Assembly: GCF_021869535.1 (NCBI RefSeq)
Contig: NW_026262712.1
Span: 112,651,640 to 112,715,639, forward strand
Reading direction: 5' to 3'
Length of the DNA stretch: 64,000 nucleotides
Source: Mytilus californianus
Lineage: Eukaryota; Mollusca; Bivalvia; Mytilida; Mytilidae
Shown: piece by piece, positions 45,719 to 56,519 of the stretch
How positions within the stretch are numbered: the first letter of the stretch is position 1
Layout: each line of letters opens with the position of its first letter
Position numbers and translations under genes: made by a program
Notes under the pieces: generated by a model
Database searches by the model: none
Seen by the model: only the letters and a program-made list of their open reading frames with translations
What the model was told of the DNA's origin: nothing

Positions 45719-48700
45719 TTATTCCTGAGAACTATCACTGTCAAAAATGACCCTCCTACGTTTCCTTTGTTTAGGTTGATTATCAGGTACACTATGAATG
45801 TTAATGTTAAATGTTCCTCCATATATTGGGGCCCCGAAAACATAGTTAAGCCCGGCAGGTGCGGCTTGACCTTGTCCAACTGATATCTGCCTATCGGATG
45901 TTGTTGTTTGATGGATATTTCGTTCTCCTTGGTTATTGTCTATCGTCACTAATGTTTGTGATGCCTGGATTCTGTCCTCGCAGCTACCGAGAATGCAACT
46001 AGCGATCTCTTTGTGTTTAATCGGATTTAGCTTCGAGTAACTTGATATACTTTGAATGTTTCTGTGTTCGGATATCTGTAAATGAAACAAAAACAAAATT
46101 AATTTACAAAGCCCACGACTTAAAATCTAAAACTTCTTCGTGAGAAAACATATTAAAAGCACATACAAAATAAAGTGTCATTATCGTACACATAGCACAC
46201 ATGACAAGAATTTTTTTCATGTTTTGGGACTTCATGATTGGACATAAATTTTCAAGTTCTGGGATATGGGACTGAATCTTATCTTCGTCTCATGGGTTTT
46301 CGTTCTATTAAGAATGCATTATGATGTCACGACTTCCATTTAAAAAGCATGCATAGTACGTAATCATATGAAGTACGAAAACATATGATCTGATCATATA
46401 TATTTGTAAAATTGGACTTATGGATTAGTCAAAAAAGATGAACGAGAAATTAGGATGGATAACAATTAAACTCGGGATTCAGGGACGAGACCACCTCAGT
46501 GATACGGCAGTTCCCGGATACGGTTTTTAGAGGAATCTGTCATGTGACCACCACGTGACAAAAATGTATGCATCGTCACTTCCAACACATGTTGAGCAGA
46601 CGGGTGAAAAAGTTTGATTTTATACTGTACAAAATATTTGGGAAATTAAAATCTAATAAGATGGTCATCCTCCCTCAGTCGTACGGGAATCAAGATAACG
46701 TACTTACGGAACATAAATTATTTATATACTACCTTACAGAATGACGATTATGAAAGTGCTGGAAACTTTTAAAAGAGCAGGGATACAGGCGCTCCTTTTA
46801 TCTGGTAAATGACGTCATAAACGTGCGAAATTGACGATCTTTTCCGGTGAACGACATGATTCCAGAAATGACGTATTGACCTCCTATCCCCCTCCAATAT
46901 ATTCTTCCACTTTGTGATGCTCTCTTATGAGGTTTTTTTTTGCTCTACATCATGTACATGTGATGTAAGATTTTCCAAGAACATTGGTTTATTTTTGTTT
47001 GTTTCCAGAGAATGCAGTAATGGAGTATTACATTCATAAAAAAAGAATTATGCAGTTTGTGTAGTGTACATGATCTATTTTAATTTCCATTTTCAAAAAC
47101 ATCACCTATTTTTGTGATGTCAGTGATGAATTTGTGGTGTGTAATTGCAGGTCATCCACAAATACCTAGACCACTTTTTCCTGTGAGAATTCAAATATTT
47201 TATGGGTTCCATTGTATCTTTATTTTACCTGAGGGTTGCAATTGGTTGTTGATGCCATTATCGAACAGCACATGATAGCTTGTTAAAATAAATTGCATAA
47301 AGGGCCAATCCGTAATGAAATAATGATAATTTGAAATGCCCACAAATTATATCTTCTGCTACATATAAATAAAAAAAGTATTTACATCTGTGTAATTTTA
47401 CATGTTTTGTCATGCTCTTTGCAGGCCCATTAATATAGCACAATACATTATTTTTCTTTATAATAATTGAAATAAATTTATAACCTGCTTAATATGATTA
47501 TGCTCAACTCCTGCATCATCCAGCTTCTGGAGCATGAAACGTCGTGCAGAATGATTAGTAAGATACCTTTCTGCTCCCTCATCTTGATCATCATTTTCAT
47601 CCCTGTTTCCAACTTCTTTTATAATCCCTAGTATTTCAAACAGAAATCATCATTTTAGTTCGCATAGTTTTGACTTATAAATTTTATTTTCAATTAAGAT
47701 TGTGATTTGCAACGGAAACGAACTATATTTCACAACTCTTTTTGGTTGGTTATTTATCAAATTTTGTTTAGTTGATTTTGAAAGTTTAGAAACTTAACAA
47801 GACTTGTTTATTAACTAGCTCAATTTGATAAATTTTTTGTACATTTTAATATTGTTTATATACATGTACATGGTGTGATAGTACCAGTTTTGTATCATTT
47901 TGATTCTGTGGAATGAGAATGTATCATAACGAGTCAGCTAGCGTTGCGTAGTGACGAGAATCATTCAAAAGACGAGACATGATACTTTAGCTGTACCACC
48001 ACATCATAATTTGATTTGTACAATGATATCTTGTTAATTCATGAGGTAAATGTTTTTGTATGTACGAGAAATTGCTCATTGTTGAAGGCCTCATGGAGAC
48101 TTTATGGTAAAGAGCAACAACAAAAGTGTTGTTATGAAATAATAATAAATTGCTTTGTTTTCAATGTATTAATTTGGATTTTGTTTGATGAAGATATTTA
48201 CTCCATATTCATTCATTTTTATGAGTTTTTGGTAGAGTTATACAATGTACTGAGGGATAAAAGAAAGAATGTACATGTATATTATTTTCACAATCTTCAG
48301 AAAATACATTATTTCATGATTTATAGATTCTTACTTTGTTATGAGTGAATTATTTCAGTTCTCTAATCAATTAGTTAAATTATTGAATTTTAGGCTAAGC
48401 CTTGAAAGAATCTGTTTCTTTAATTTTTTATAACTAAAATCACCCAAGCAATTGTGAAAGAAATGTTCTTCTCACTAGTGAAATAAATGATGTAATTGGA
48501 TTTATATTTAACCTTGTTAGTACAACTGGTAGTACACTTATCTATCGATGAGTGATCCAGGTTCGAATCCTGGGCAAGGTAAATTATCTGATGGCCAATT
48601 ACAATATGTAAATTTCAAATTCCCTTTTATAAACATGATATTATAGTTTTTGTTTGTTTGTGTTACTGATGAAAAGTTATAACTAAAGTTTTGTATTTGA

Positions 48701-50594
48701 TTTTGAATTTTACTTTGCTCAAGACCAAGGCCCATACTTTAAATCTTTTGACAACTAATTAGTAAAATAAGGAAATAATATATGGACTTGTAATCTTTTA
48801 CAATATTCTGCATTTTAGCAATATAAATATATAATCTTTTTTTTTTAGTTCTTAACAACGCCTAGAAAAGCACATTTTTTGCCTGTTGTCAGTTTTTTCG
48901 TTTACCATGTTATTGGTCTCAAAACCAAGACTTTATTGCCAGCAGACTTGAAAATTAAGAAAAAAGAGCAAAATTAATGTGTTAAAGGCAATACAAAATA
49001 AATTTCTTCATTTTCATCTGACCTTTTTTGAAAAATTTGGACTGGAGTCCAAATTTTGGTTATTTTTATCAATTTAAGTGAAAAATGCTGTAAAATTTAA
49101 AGTTATTCACCAAAAATTGGCAAAAAAACAAAAGCATTTTTTAGGGGTGCAGATAAGGTTGAAAAACTAGGTTTTTTTTAACTTGACCCCAAATTTCATT
49201 TTAATAAACTACAAACTCTTCCATCCAGTGACTCCCGTCCCACATTTTATGAAGGTCCAAGATAAGAATCTGAAAATGAATTTCTTGTAACCTTTTCTAA
49301 AAGCTTGAGAAAAAAATCTTCTACACACTCGACAGTTGAATTTTCTCATTATAAGGCACTCGGCAAGCCTCGTGCCTCTAATGAGAAATTTCAAATGTCT
49401 CGGGTAGAAATATTGTTTCATATTAGAGTTGGAGAAAGAAAAGTATTACCACCTATAACTTGTATTTGTGTATTGATTATTTTGTACCTGATTTTTCTGC
49501 CATTATCTTCATGAACTTGCCCAATTTATTTACACCTACTATCTGACTTTTGTACCAACGTATGGACTTGTTTGGATTTGTATTCTCTTGAATGTAGAAT
49601 GGATCCTCATCTTTGGAGAAATTTGAAGGACGCTTGGATTTGTACAACTTATAGGCCTCAACGGGACATCTTGACTTGTCATTTAAATTGGCCCAAGCCC
49701 TCTGAGGTATTTCCCTTTTATTTTTCACATCTGTTCCTGTCCTTGTTTTTGTGTTTCTCTCATTCATTTGTAAATATTCATTGCCAAGGTGATCTTTACA
49801 AAGTTTTACATCCCCCCACCTCATCTGATAGTGTTCTGTTACACCACGAAGCCCGAAGTAAACAGTATTACAGAACCAAACTGTATGAAGCAATGCAGTT
49901 GGATTGGATAATCCCAGCTGTCCACTGCTGAACAAGGCATCAATATCTGCATCAGTTAATACATCTGCCTTGCCAGATCCATTTCCGTTACCCATTTGTT
50001 TCAAGTCTACCTGTTTAGCTGTTAATGCATCTCTAGTCTTACAAAACTCTATACTCTTTGTGAGATCATGTCCATAATCATGGCGCTTTAGGAACTGCAA
50101 AAGTGTGCGAAGATCTGATGTAGTTTTTTTCACTGTACCCCTATTTTCCTGATTTGCAATAAAATTATCAACTTCTTCTTCATCAATGGGGACAAACTGT
50201 CTGATAAATTTTGTGGTATCTTTGCTTGCCCTGGGTATTTCAGATTGATGACAATGATGTGTTTGTGGAGGGTTTGGTGGAGGAGGGGGAGATCTGGTAG
50301 GACTGAAACTGTCTGCATGTAAGAATCATCGGAGTCATACATTTGAGATTGAAACAGTTGCATAAGTTCTTCTGTTACTGTAGGCGGAGAGGAAGAAATT
50401 ACTGGTTCTTTTGGTACCTCAGGATCAGTTAGAACGTTGAATCTGTATCTGGCTTCTGTGATAATTGTCCCATCATTTAGTTTTATTTCCCATAACGGGA
50501 AACCAAAGTTTCCATTTTCCGCTAATATAACACCCTCTTCACCCGAGAGAAGTCTTACTCTTTTTCCCCTTTCCAGAACTTCGTTCAGGGACAT
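45719..50594 (-). CDS. Tyrosine-recombinase (DUF3504/Crypton-derived) gene, three exons, one frameshift
   Basis: Exons 50594-49488, 47627-47485 and 46075-45719, joined at TCAG|GTAC..CTAG|GG (phase 1) and GCAG|GTTA..ACAG|AT (phase 0). N-terminus: a Tudor/KOW-like patch (RVRLLSGEEGVILAENGNFG), then a proline-rich linker. The catalytic domain has FIRQFVP, KTTSDLRTLLQFLKR, FCNTVYFGLRG (first catalytic R), NTKTRTG, CPVEAYKLY and IRWYKSQIVGVNKLG. Exon 2 has TNHSARR (H-x-x-R); exon 3 has ISEHRNIQSISSYSKL (H and the nucleophile Y), then a tail with basic QRKRRRV. DUF3504/KIAA1958-like proteins derive from Crypton DNA transposases; in living Cryptons this domain cuts and joins DNA. A one-base loss within about 50255-50320 shifts the frame before the catalytic domain; otherwise all joins are open. 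Either a recent pseudogene, a sequencing error, or a transposon-derived gene. Confidence 0.8.
47869..48006. repeat. Imperfect foldback palindrome P4
   Basis: TGGTGTGATAGTACCAG at the left pairs with CTGTACCACCACATCA at the right, and inner GTATCATTTTGATT/GATACTTT-type segments continue the symmetry at an estimated 65-70%. The hinge is GAGTCAGCTAGCGTTGCG. It lies in sequence near intron 1 of the recombinase gene. Confidence 0.55.
48325..48436. repeat. Half copy of palindrome P2 with the right arm deleted
   Basis: AGATTCTTAC, GAGTGAATTATTTCAGTTCT, TAGTTAAATTATTGAATTTTA and a GGCTAAGCCTT hinge match the left arm of P2. The sequence then jumps straight to GAATCTGTTTCT, the outermost part of the P2 right arm. 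It lies in intron 1 of the recombinase gene. Confidence 0.8.
48511..48581 (+). tRNA. tRNA-like sequence (pseudogene or SINE head)
   Basis: Acceptor ACCTTGT pairs with GCAAGGT (one G-T), D arm GTAC..GTAC with GG in the loop, and a perfect T arm CCAGG-TTCGAAT-CCTGG with a consensus B box GGTTCGAATCC. The A box region is TTAGTACAACTGG. The anticodon arm is irregular: position 26 appears missing, giving stem ACTTA/TGAGT with an 8-nt loop, so no anticodon is called with confidence. Best read as a tRNA-derived SINE head or tRNA pseudogene; it lies in an intron of the recombinase gene on the opposite strand. Confidence 0.55.
49320..49408. repeat. Foldback palindrome P3
   Basis: TTGAATTTTCTCATTA and TAATGAGAAATTTCAA flank GGCACTCGGCAAGCCTCGTGCC; outer TCTACAC..GACA and TGTCTCGGGTAGA continue the symmetry. 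Arms are about 44 bp and roughly 80% complementary. The hinge CTCGGCAAGCCTCG is almost the same as that of P1. It lies in intron 1 near the donor of the recombinase gene. Confidence 0.85.
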
Positions 50595-50816
50595 CTTTTT
50601 ATTATTTAATTATTTAGCAGACGATGATATCGCGATTTTGTTTAAACGTAACCAAGGAGCTTTACGAGTATAAAGTAGGCTAAATCCGAAAAGTTCGAAG
50701 GCAGAATGTTCTGTTCCGGAAAGTCCCTCCAAACTAGGCGCACCACATATTTCATGCAGTTGGAGAAAAAGTAGTCCCGGCAGAAATATTGACCAATCAG
50801 CTGCCGAGAACAGTTT

Positions 50817-50860
50817 TTTCACTAGTGAGGAGAACATTTTTTTCACAATCGGTTGGGAAA
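50817..50860. repeat. Inverted match to an intronic segment of the recombinase gene
   Basis: Read on the minus strand, GATTGTGAAAAAAATGTTCT and CCTCACTAGTGAAAAAACTG align at over 80% to plus-strand 48447-48488. The pair forms inverted arms of about 41 bp, 2.3 kb apart, with one arm about 230 bp upstream of the start codon. Confidence 0.65.
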
Positions 50861-51474
50861 GGTGAAAATGGTAAAAAAAATAGAGAAAATATCATCAATG
50901 ATGCTTATGTACGTGCATCAGATATACATTGTGTCAAATAATTTCTCTTCAGTGATTTGCGAGGCCAAATTATTTGATAAAGTATAACTTTTTACAAAAT
51001 TTGAAGAGTTGATAAAACCAAAATGAACCAAATTGTATAGCCAAAGTCTGACAAGGAATTAGAACTATGCATGATGCACTTGACGTTTTATCGATATTCG
51101 TATGAACGAGGATTATACATCATTTCTGGATAAGTGTGTATTAATACTATTTATTGTAGAAATCATTATATTTCCAAGGATAATTTAGTGATTGACGGTT
51201 CCGTCAAACCATTCACAATCGTAATATCCGACCTATACTATAATTTTAAAAATATGTATATTTGAGATTTTAGGTCATGCAATTCAGAGAAAAGAAAAAT
51301 CATAGAACATCTTTTTAAAATATTCTCTATTATTGTGACGATAACGAATGTGTAAAATATACAGTCAATCTTAATCTCTTCCATATAGGACTTAATCAAG
51401 ATGAAACACAAACAAATCGAACAGGTTGTTCAGTGGTTGTCGTTGGTTTAAACTTTTGTCATGACCCATGACAA
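50861..51474. other. Intergenic between recombinase gene and copia element
   Basis: No coding sequence seen. A small hairpin TCAAATAATTT..AAATTATTTGA is at 50937-50980. The 3' LTR expected for the copia element is not found here. Confidence 0.6.
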
Positions 51475-54400
51475 CAAATTATTCCACTTAAACGTTGGTC
51501 AGTATGTTTGACAAACACGGCAGGGTCCAAACTACATTGTTTACATCCCAAACTTAAAAGCTCTTCCCTTACACTTAAATAGAATTGTCTTGCTCCATCT
51601 TTAAGTCCATACAAGCAGTGCTTTAATCTCCATATTTTTTCCTTTCTTAGAATTGCTTTCTGATGGGGGCTTCAGAAAACATCTCTATCTAATATCTTCC
51701 CTTGAAGAAAAGCTGACTTTATATCCGTTGTTTTAACGATCCAATTCATGCTAGCAGTAATTGAAAGGAATATTTTAATCATTCCTTTTCCTACTGTTGG
51801 ACTGTCTCTCTGCATGGTAGATTCTTCTTCAAAACCTCGCACAACAAGTCTTGCTTTTGTTTGATTATCCTTGGTTGTAATAACCCATCTTGTAGAAAGA
51901 GCATTCTGACCAATGTCATTACATTCTTCATAAGTGTCAAAATTATGGAGTTTTGAAAGTTCTGTTTGTTTAGCAATTTCCACATCATTCAAAAAGGAAC
52001 TGTTTGTCATATTTACACCAATTTCATTCTCATCACTGTCACCTGTGATCTTTTCCCACTCAACTTTATCTAAATCTACACTTTTCTTATCTTCTTCAAC
52101 ATCATCTTGAACATTATACCAATGTTTATTTTTCCCTTTTGTTTTTCCTGCTTTACTTAGTACAGTAGCTTGAGTCCATGTGTTTGAATTAGGCAGTTTT
52201 TACTGAATTTTGTCATTTTATTTTAGATTAGGGATTATTTTTGCCTGAATGTTCTCCATCTGAGGAATTCTTTCTTTTGATGTTGATAATAACTCGGAAA
52301 AACAATCCTTCTTTTCTACACGGGAAACTTCATTATTTGTATTAGTATATCTAGTTTCATGATTGCCTGTTTCATTTGTATCAGGTGTTTCAATATTGAC
52401 ATTTTGTTCCCGCAAATTAATATCTTTAGTTTTAGTTAATCTGTTTGGTGAAACTCTCACAAAGACTCCTCCATGTCGAACAAACAATTACTTTTCCATC
52501 CTGGAAAACTACCTTTCCCGGTCCTAGCCAGCGATCTTTTCCTTCTCGCTTATAAAAAACGCTATCACCGTGATCAAATATCTGCTCTGATGCTCTTATT
52601 TTGCCACGTAGTGCTCGTCTAATGCGTTCAGTTGACTCTGATTGAATGTAAGCTTTTCGAGAATCATGTAAAATATTCAAATGTTTTGCAAATTCTTCAC
52701 TTGAAGTTCTTCTTTCTAAAGCGGACAAAGTGTCTTTCAAAATGTTCGGAAGGTTAGGATTGAGTCCAAATACAAGTTGATGACTACTGAATTCATTCCA
52801 CATCTGTAAAGCATTTCTTGTCATATTTGCCCAACAAAGTAAGCTCTGATCATTCACCTGTCTATAATCAGCTTCTAGCTTCATAAGCATTGTATCAGTA
52901 ATTGCATGGACTCTCTCACATAGTCCATTTTGGAAAGGACTTTCACCAGCTGTGGTATAAACTTTCACATTCAGTATTGATGCAACCTCTCTCATTTCAT
53001 CTGAGCTGAATTCACCGCCATTATCTGTTAATATAGTTCCCATAACACCAAATATTCCGATCCAATTAGTCATCATTTTCTCAATAACACCTGTAGTCTT
53101 CTTCCTATCAATAAAAACAGATACAGTGTACCGTGACCACATGTCGATCATGTGCAAAATCCACCGTCCATTCCACTGTTTTAGGTCCATTGCCACTTTT
53201 TCATTGAATTGAGAATAGGGACACTACTGGCTTGGTGGTGTTTTGGCATATCGCTTACAAATTTCACATTGTTCCTCTATAGCCGACATTTCTTGTTCAT
53301 ATTCCTCTTTCCATACTCCAGCATCTTTCAAAAGTGCAATTAAACGCTTCATTGGTGGGTGTGCAAATTGTCTGTGCAACTTAAGTAAGGTTTCATATCT
53401 CTTTTTCGAGTCTAATTCTTCAAGTCTCACGGCACATACATCTGCGACTGGAATTTCTTCAGTTCTATCTATTGGAATGCAGTAGTGGCCTGATGAAGTT
53501 AAATTCAATGATATATGTTGACCAAATATCTCTGCAGTATCATTTTCCAGGTCCATTTTCACACCAGCCTTTTTCATAGCTGTTCGAGACAATAAAAGTG
53601 GAATGTCCGAATCTACAACATCAGTTCTTATTGTGACATCTTTACCTGCGATAACTGCTGGCAGACTAAACTCTCCAATTGATTTTAAACGTGTTCCATC
53701 TCCAAATTTAAATACCTTGTTACGACCCTCCTTAAACATCTTCGCTTTATCTGTTCCACTTAAAGAGTCAACATAACTCCTCATCCATAATTGTCCACAA
53801 ACAGTGCTACTACATGCACTATCAAGAACAGCACAGTTTCGTGCATCCATCCCAAGACGAGTGATATCCTCACGCACATTTCCTGTTAACATGACTACTT
53901 CCTCTTCCTCTGCTATATTTACTCTCTCCTGCATATTCTCCCAGCTATGTGGACAGTTTGCAATCATATGTCGGAAAGAACCACAAGAACTACATGTCAA
54001 TAATGTGCCGGCTGCAACTTTTGGATTTATACTCTTCTTTACTGTAGAGCTGCCTCCCCTTGTCCAATTCGTGTGTCCACCCCGTTGACTTTTATTAAAT
54101 CTTCTACTATAAAAATTGCCTCTACCTCTTGAAAAATCTCCCTAACCATTATAATGAAATGTTTTTTGTCTATTTCTAGAATACCCTGCTGCCAGGAGGG
54201 CTTCTTCATTCTCAGCCAAAAAAGCAGGTTCAAGTTTAATGCTACCTATTGAGGCAGACATTTTGTCTGAATCACACATTTCACCCTTAAATTTTTTTAG
54301 AGATCTCTTTGCTTCGTCATACAATGTTGGTTTGTTTTCATAATTCATACCTGTAAGAACTAACATTTTTTCTTCTTTGGTAATTTCGGCTCTTCTTAGT

Positions 54401-54846
54401 AGTTTAAATGCCAATATTTCAGAGGGCAACTTCATATTTTTCTTTTCGATTTTTCGATACTTATCATCAAATGTTTCTACATAATCTTGAATTGATTGAT
54501 TAGGGCCCCTTTGAAAATCTTCAAAATCTTCGAATTTTGCAAGACTGTCGGCTAAGTCATCTTTTGCAAGATGTTTGTCCATAAATGTAATTAGTGTGGT
54601 CAAACCAGTGTCTTTCTTTATATCATCTAAACTTATCTGATCAAACACTGTTTCTCTTATTTTTTATTCATCATCTTCAGGTAGGGATAAGGCAATTACA
54701 ACACCCTGTTTTTTCTTATCTAAATCAGTTATTTCTTTCCATGCCAAAAGTTCTTGCTTGTAAAGTTCATATGATTTCAGTTTTGCATTGTAATTGGGGG
54801 GTTTATTTTTGTTGACATTTTGTCCACCTTTGTATTTTCTCTCCAC
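51475..54846 (-). pseudogene. copia gag-pol polyprotein, disrupted
   Basis: Gag starts at the ATG at 54846 (MERKYKGGQNVN), with in-frame stops at 54664 and 54142. A CCHC zinc knuckle (CSSCGSFRHMIANC, near 54000) is followed by an aspartic protease core, AVLDSACSSTVCG, where the common DSG reads DSA. The integrase has an HHCC-type region (LHRQFAH..CEICKRY) and a catalytic core with MDLKQWN, LTDNGGEF and QNGLCERVHAI (D, D, E). A stop/frame change at about 53222 separates the two, and another lies near 52490. RT has RWVITTKD, KARLVVRGFEEES, DIKSAFLQG and, beyond a further frame change near 51665, CLYGLKDGARQFY and LDPAVF, ending before the YVDD-type motif. Retroviral-like polyproteins of this type copy and integrate the element. 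Confidence 0.85.
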
Positions 54847-54892
54847 TTTAAACTCTATTATTATACACTCTGATGTCTTTTCTTTTCAACCA

Positions 54893-54905
54893 CGCTCTGC
54901 TACCA
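54893..54905 (-). other. copia primer-binding site
   Basis: TGGTAGCAGAGCG, 2 nt after the LTR end, matches the initiator-methionine tRNA type of primer site usual for copia elements. Confidence 0.85.
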
Positions 54906-54907
54906 TT

Positions 54908-55082
54908 TGTTAATGCAGTCAGAAGGACATCAATAAGTTTTAATACTTTAATAACTATTACCACATGTTACACAAATGACCATTAACAGGAAGAGGACTC
55001 ACTCCTACAGGAAGTGAGTAATTGTAGAAACATGAAATAGAGTTATCTCTCTTTATATAGTCAAAGTAACATAAGATTAACA
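54908..55082 (-). repeat. copia 5' LTR (175 bp)
   Basis: Starts TGTTAAT and ends ATTAACA on the minus strand, a perfect 7-bp terminal inverted pair with TG...CA ends. TATATAAAG lies about 24 nt inside, a plausible TATA box. The outer boundary rests on terminal symmetry because no second LTR is available for comparison. Confidence 0.75.
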
Positions 55083-55722
55083 AGCCAAACCTCCCGCTTA
55101 TATGGCAATCTTAAAAATACTGCTAAAATGACAACATTACATGAAAGAAATACATTACAACTAAACGTAAGTACACTCAGGACAGAGACATACATAAATA
55201 AAAAATATAATAGTATATTACAACATATTAACCACAGAATAACAACGGACACCTCTCATTTACACCACAATAGAATTATGAACTGTGCGTCATACGAATG
55301 TATCAACGCCACAAAAAGTAACGTCACAGGTAAATTTCTAAAAATAGAATATAAAATTGGGATTTACATTGTAATGGTGTTATTTTATGTATTTTCTAAC
55401 CATTACAAGAATATTAATATAAAATTGTGTTAGTAATGGTGCAATCATTTGTATTTTCTAACCATGTCGGTTTTTCTTCTAAAACCAAAACTGTGTAAAA
55501 ACAAACTAATCTTGTGCATATAGTAGCTTTAAACTAAAAATCATATAAATGAGCTAGGTGATTGGTTATCTTAACTTTTACATAAATGTAGAAAATAAAA
55601 ATAGAATTCAAACCATAAACGATAAGACATAACACAATTTCCATCAGAATTACAAACAATACATCATAACTAAATAGTATTACATGAATGTTGGATGTAT
55701 AAATACCGAGACACGTCTAATT
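55083..55722. other. Intergenic, no gene seen
   Basis: AT-rich. The open frame at 55128-55433 shows no recognisable domain. The segment next to 55722 may be the 3' tail of the adjacent minus-strand RT copy. Confidence 0.55.
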
Positions 55723-56516
55723 TCAATGCGAATTCACACTCGGGAAAACAGTCATATTCGGGAATAGGTCACGGAGTGTTATCTTTAATCTTTCCTCCTC
55801 ATAACTCTGTTTGAGCAGTTTCTGCATAAGGAGCACACTCCTGTATATGAAGTCCTTATAGTGTGAACATGCACGAGCATAACGTATCAACTGAGATATA
55901 TAAACACCATACGATGGGGCAGAAGGTATGTTGCTGCTGAGAAATGAGAAATGGGAAATTGATAATTGGGAAGTTGAAAGCCTCCCGTTTGTCATAGATT
56001 TTAGTGTGAAGTCGTCCATCAGTGTCAATATTGAGGAAAAGATCAAGGTATGAAGCAGTCCTTCTAGTATCAGTAGTATCCTTAATTTCAAGTTCACTGA
56101 GATATATGAGATGTAAGTACTGACTGAAATATGGGCTATTCAGTGATAGGACATCATCAATATATCTGAGAGTAAAATTAAAGAATTTCGCAAGGTGCTT
56201 TTTCTTTTTGTCTTTTCAAAGTTCTGAATGAATTCTGCTTCATAAGAGTACAAACACAAATCGACCAGTAGGGGTGCACAATTAGTTCCCATTGGAATAC
56301 CGACTGTCTGTTGAAATATCAATCCTCCAAACATATATTATTGATCAAAAAGTCCAGCATTTTGATATTATCATCTTCAGTATATTTTCTGATAGAATCA
56401 GTATGGTTCTTCACAAAATAAGAATTATTATAACCCAAAACAAGAAACTTATATCTACGTTTCCCATTTTTATAGAAAAAGCTCTGTTTGATGAGATGCT
56501 GAAGTCGGTAAAACAC
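55723..56516 (-). pseudogene. RT element, 5'-truncated minus-strand copy
   Basis: Reads YKFLVLGYNNSYFVKNHTDS, FGGLIFQQTVGIPMGTNCAP, LLVDLCLYSYEAEFIQ, a degraded SDILMM patch where RYIDDV is expected, SNIPSAPSYGVYISQLIRYA and RSVLLMQKLLKQ. Frame changes occur near 56140 and 56330. It begins abruptly at about 56516, where sequence of another RT copy in the opposite orientation starts. Confidence 0.8.
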
Positions 56517-56519
56517 TTA

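Larger units (their letters stand above)
51475..55082 (-). mobile_element. Ty1/copia retrotransposon, 3'-truncated
   Basis: Minus-strand order is LTR, primer site, gag, protease, integrase, RT, which is copia order (integrase before RT). The element ends abruptly inside RT near 51475; the rest of RT, RNase H and the 3' LTR are missing. Coding regions carry several stops and frameshifts. Non-functional. Confidence 0.88.

Noticed and set aside
48016..48348. 110-codon open frame on the plus strand
   Set aside because: Lies in intron 1 of the minus-strand recombinase gene, overlaps palindromic repeats, and has an AT-driven F/Y/I-rich composition.
49572..49931. 119-codon open frame on the plus strand
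   Set aside because: Antisense shadow of the recombinase catalytic exon.
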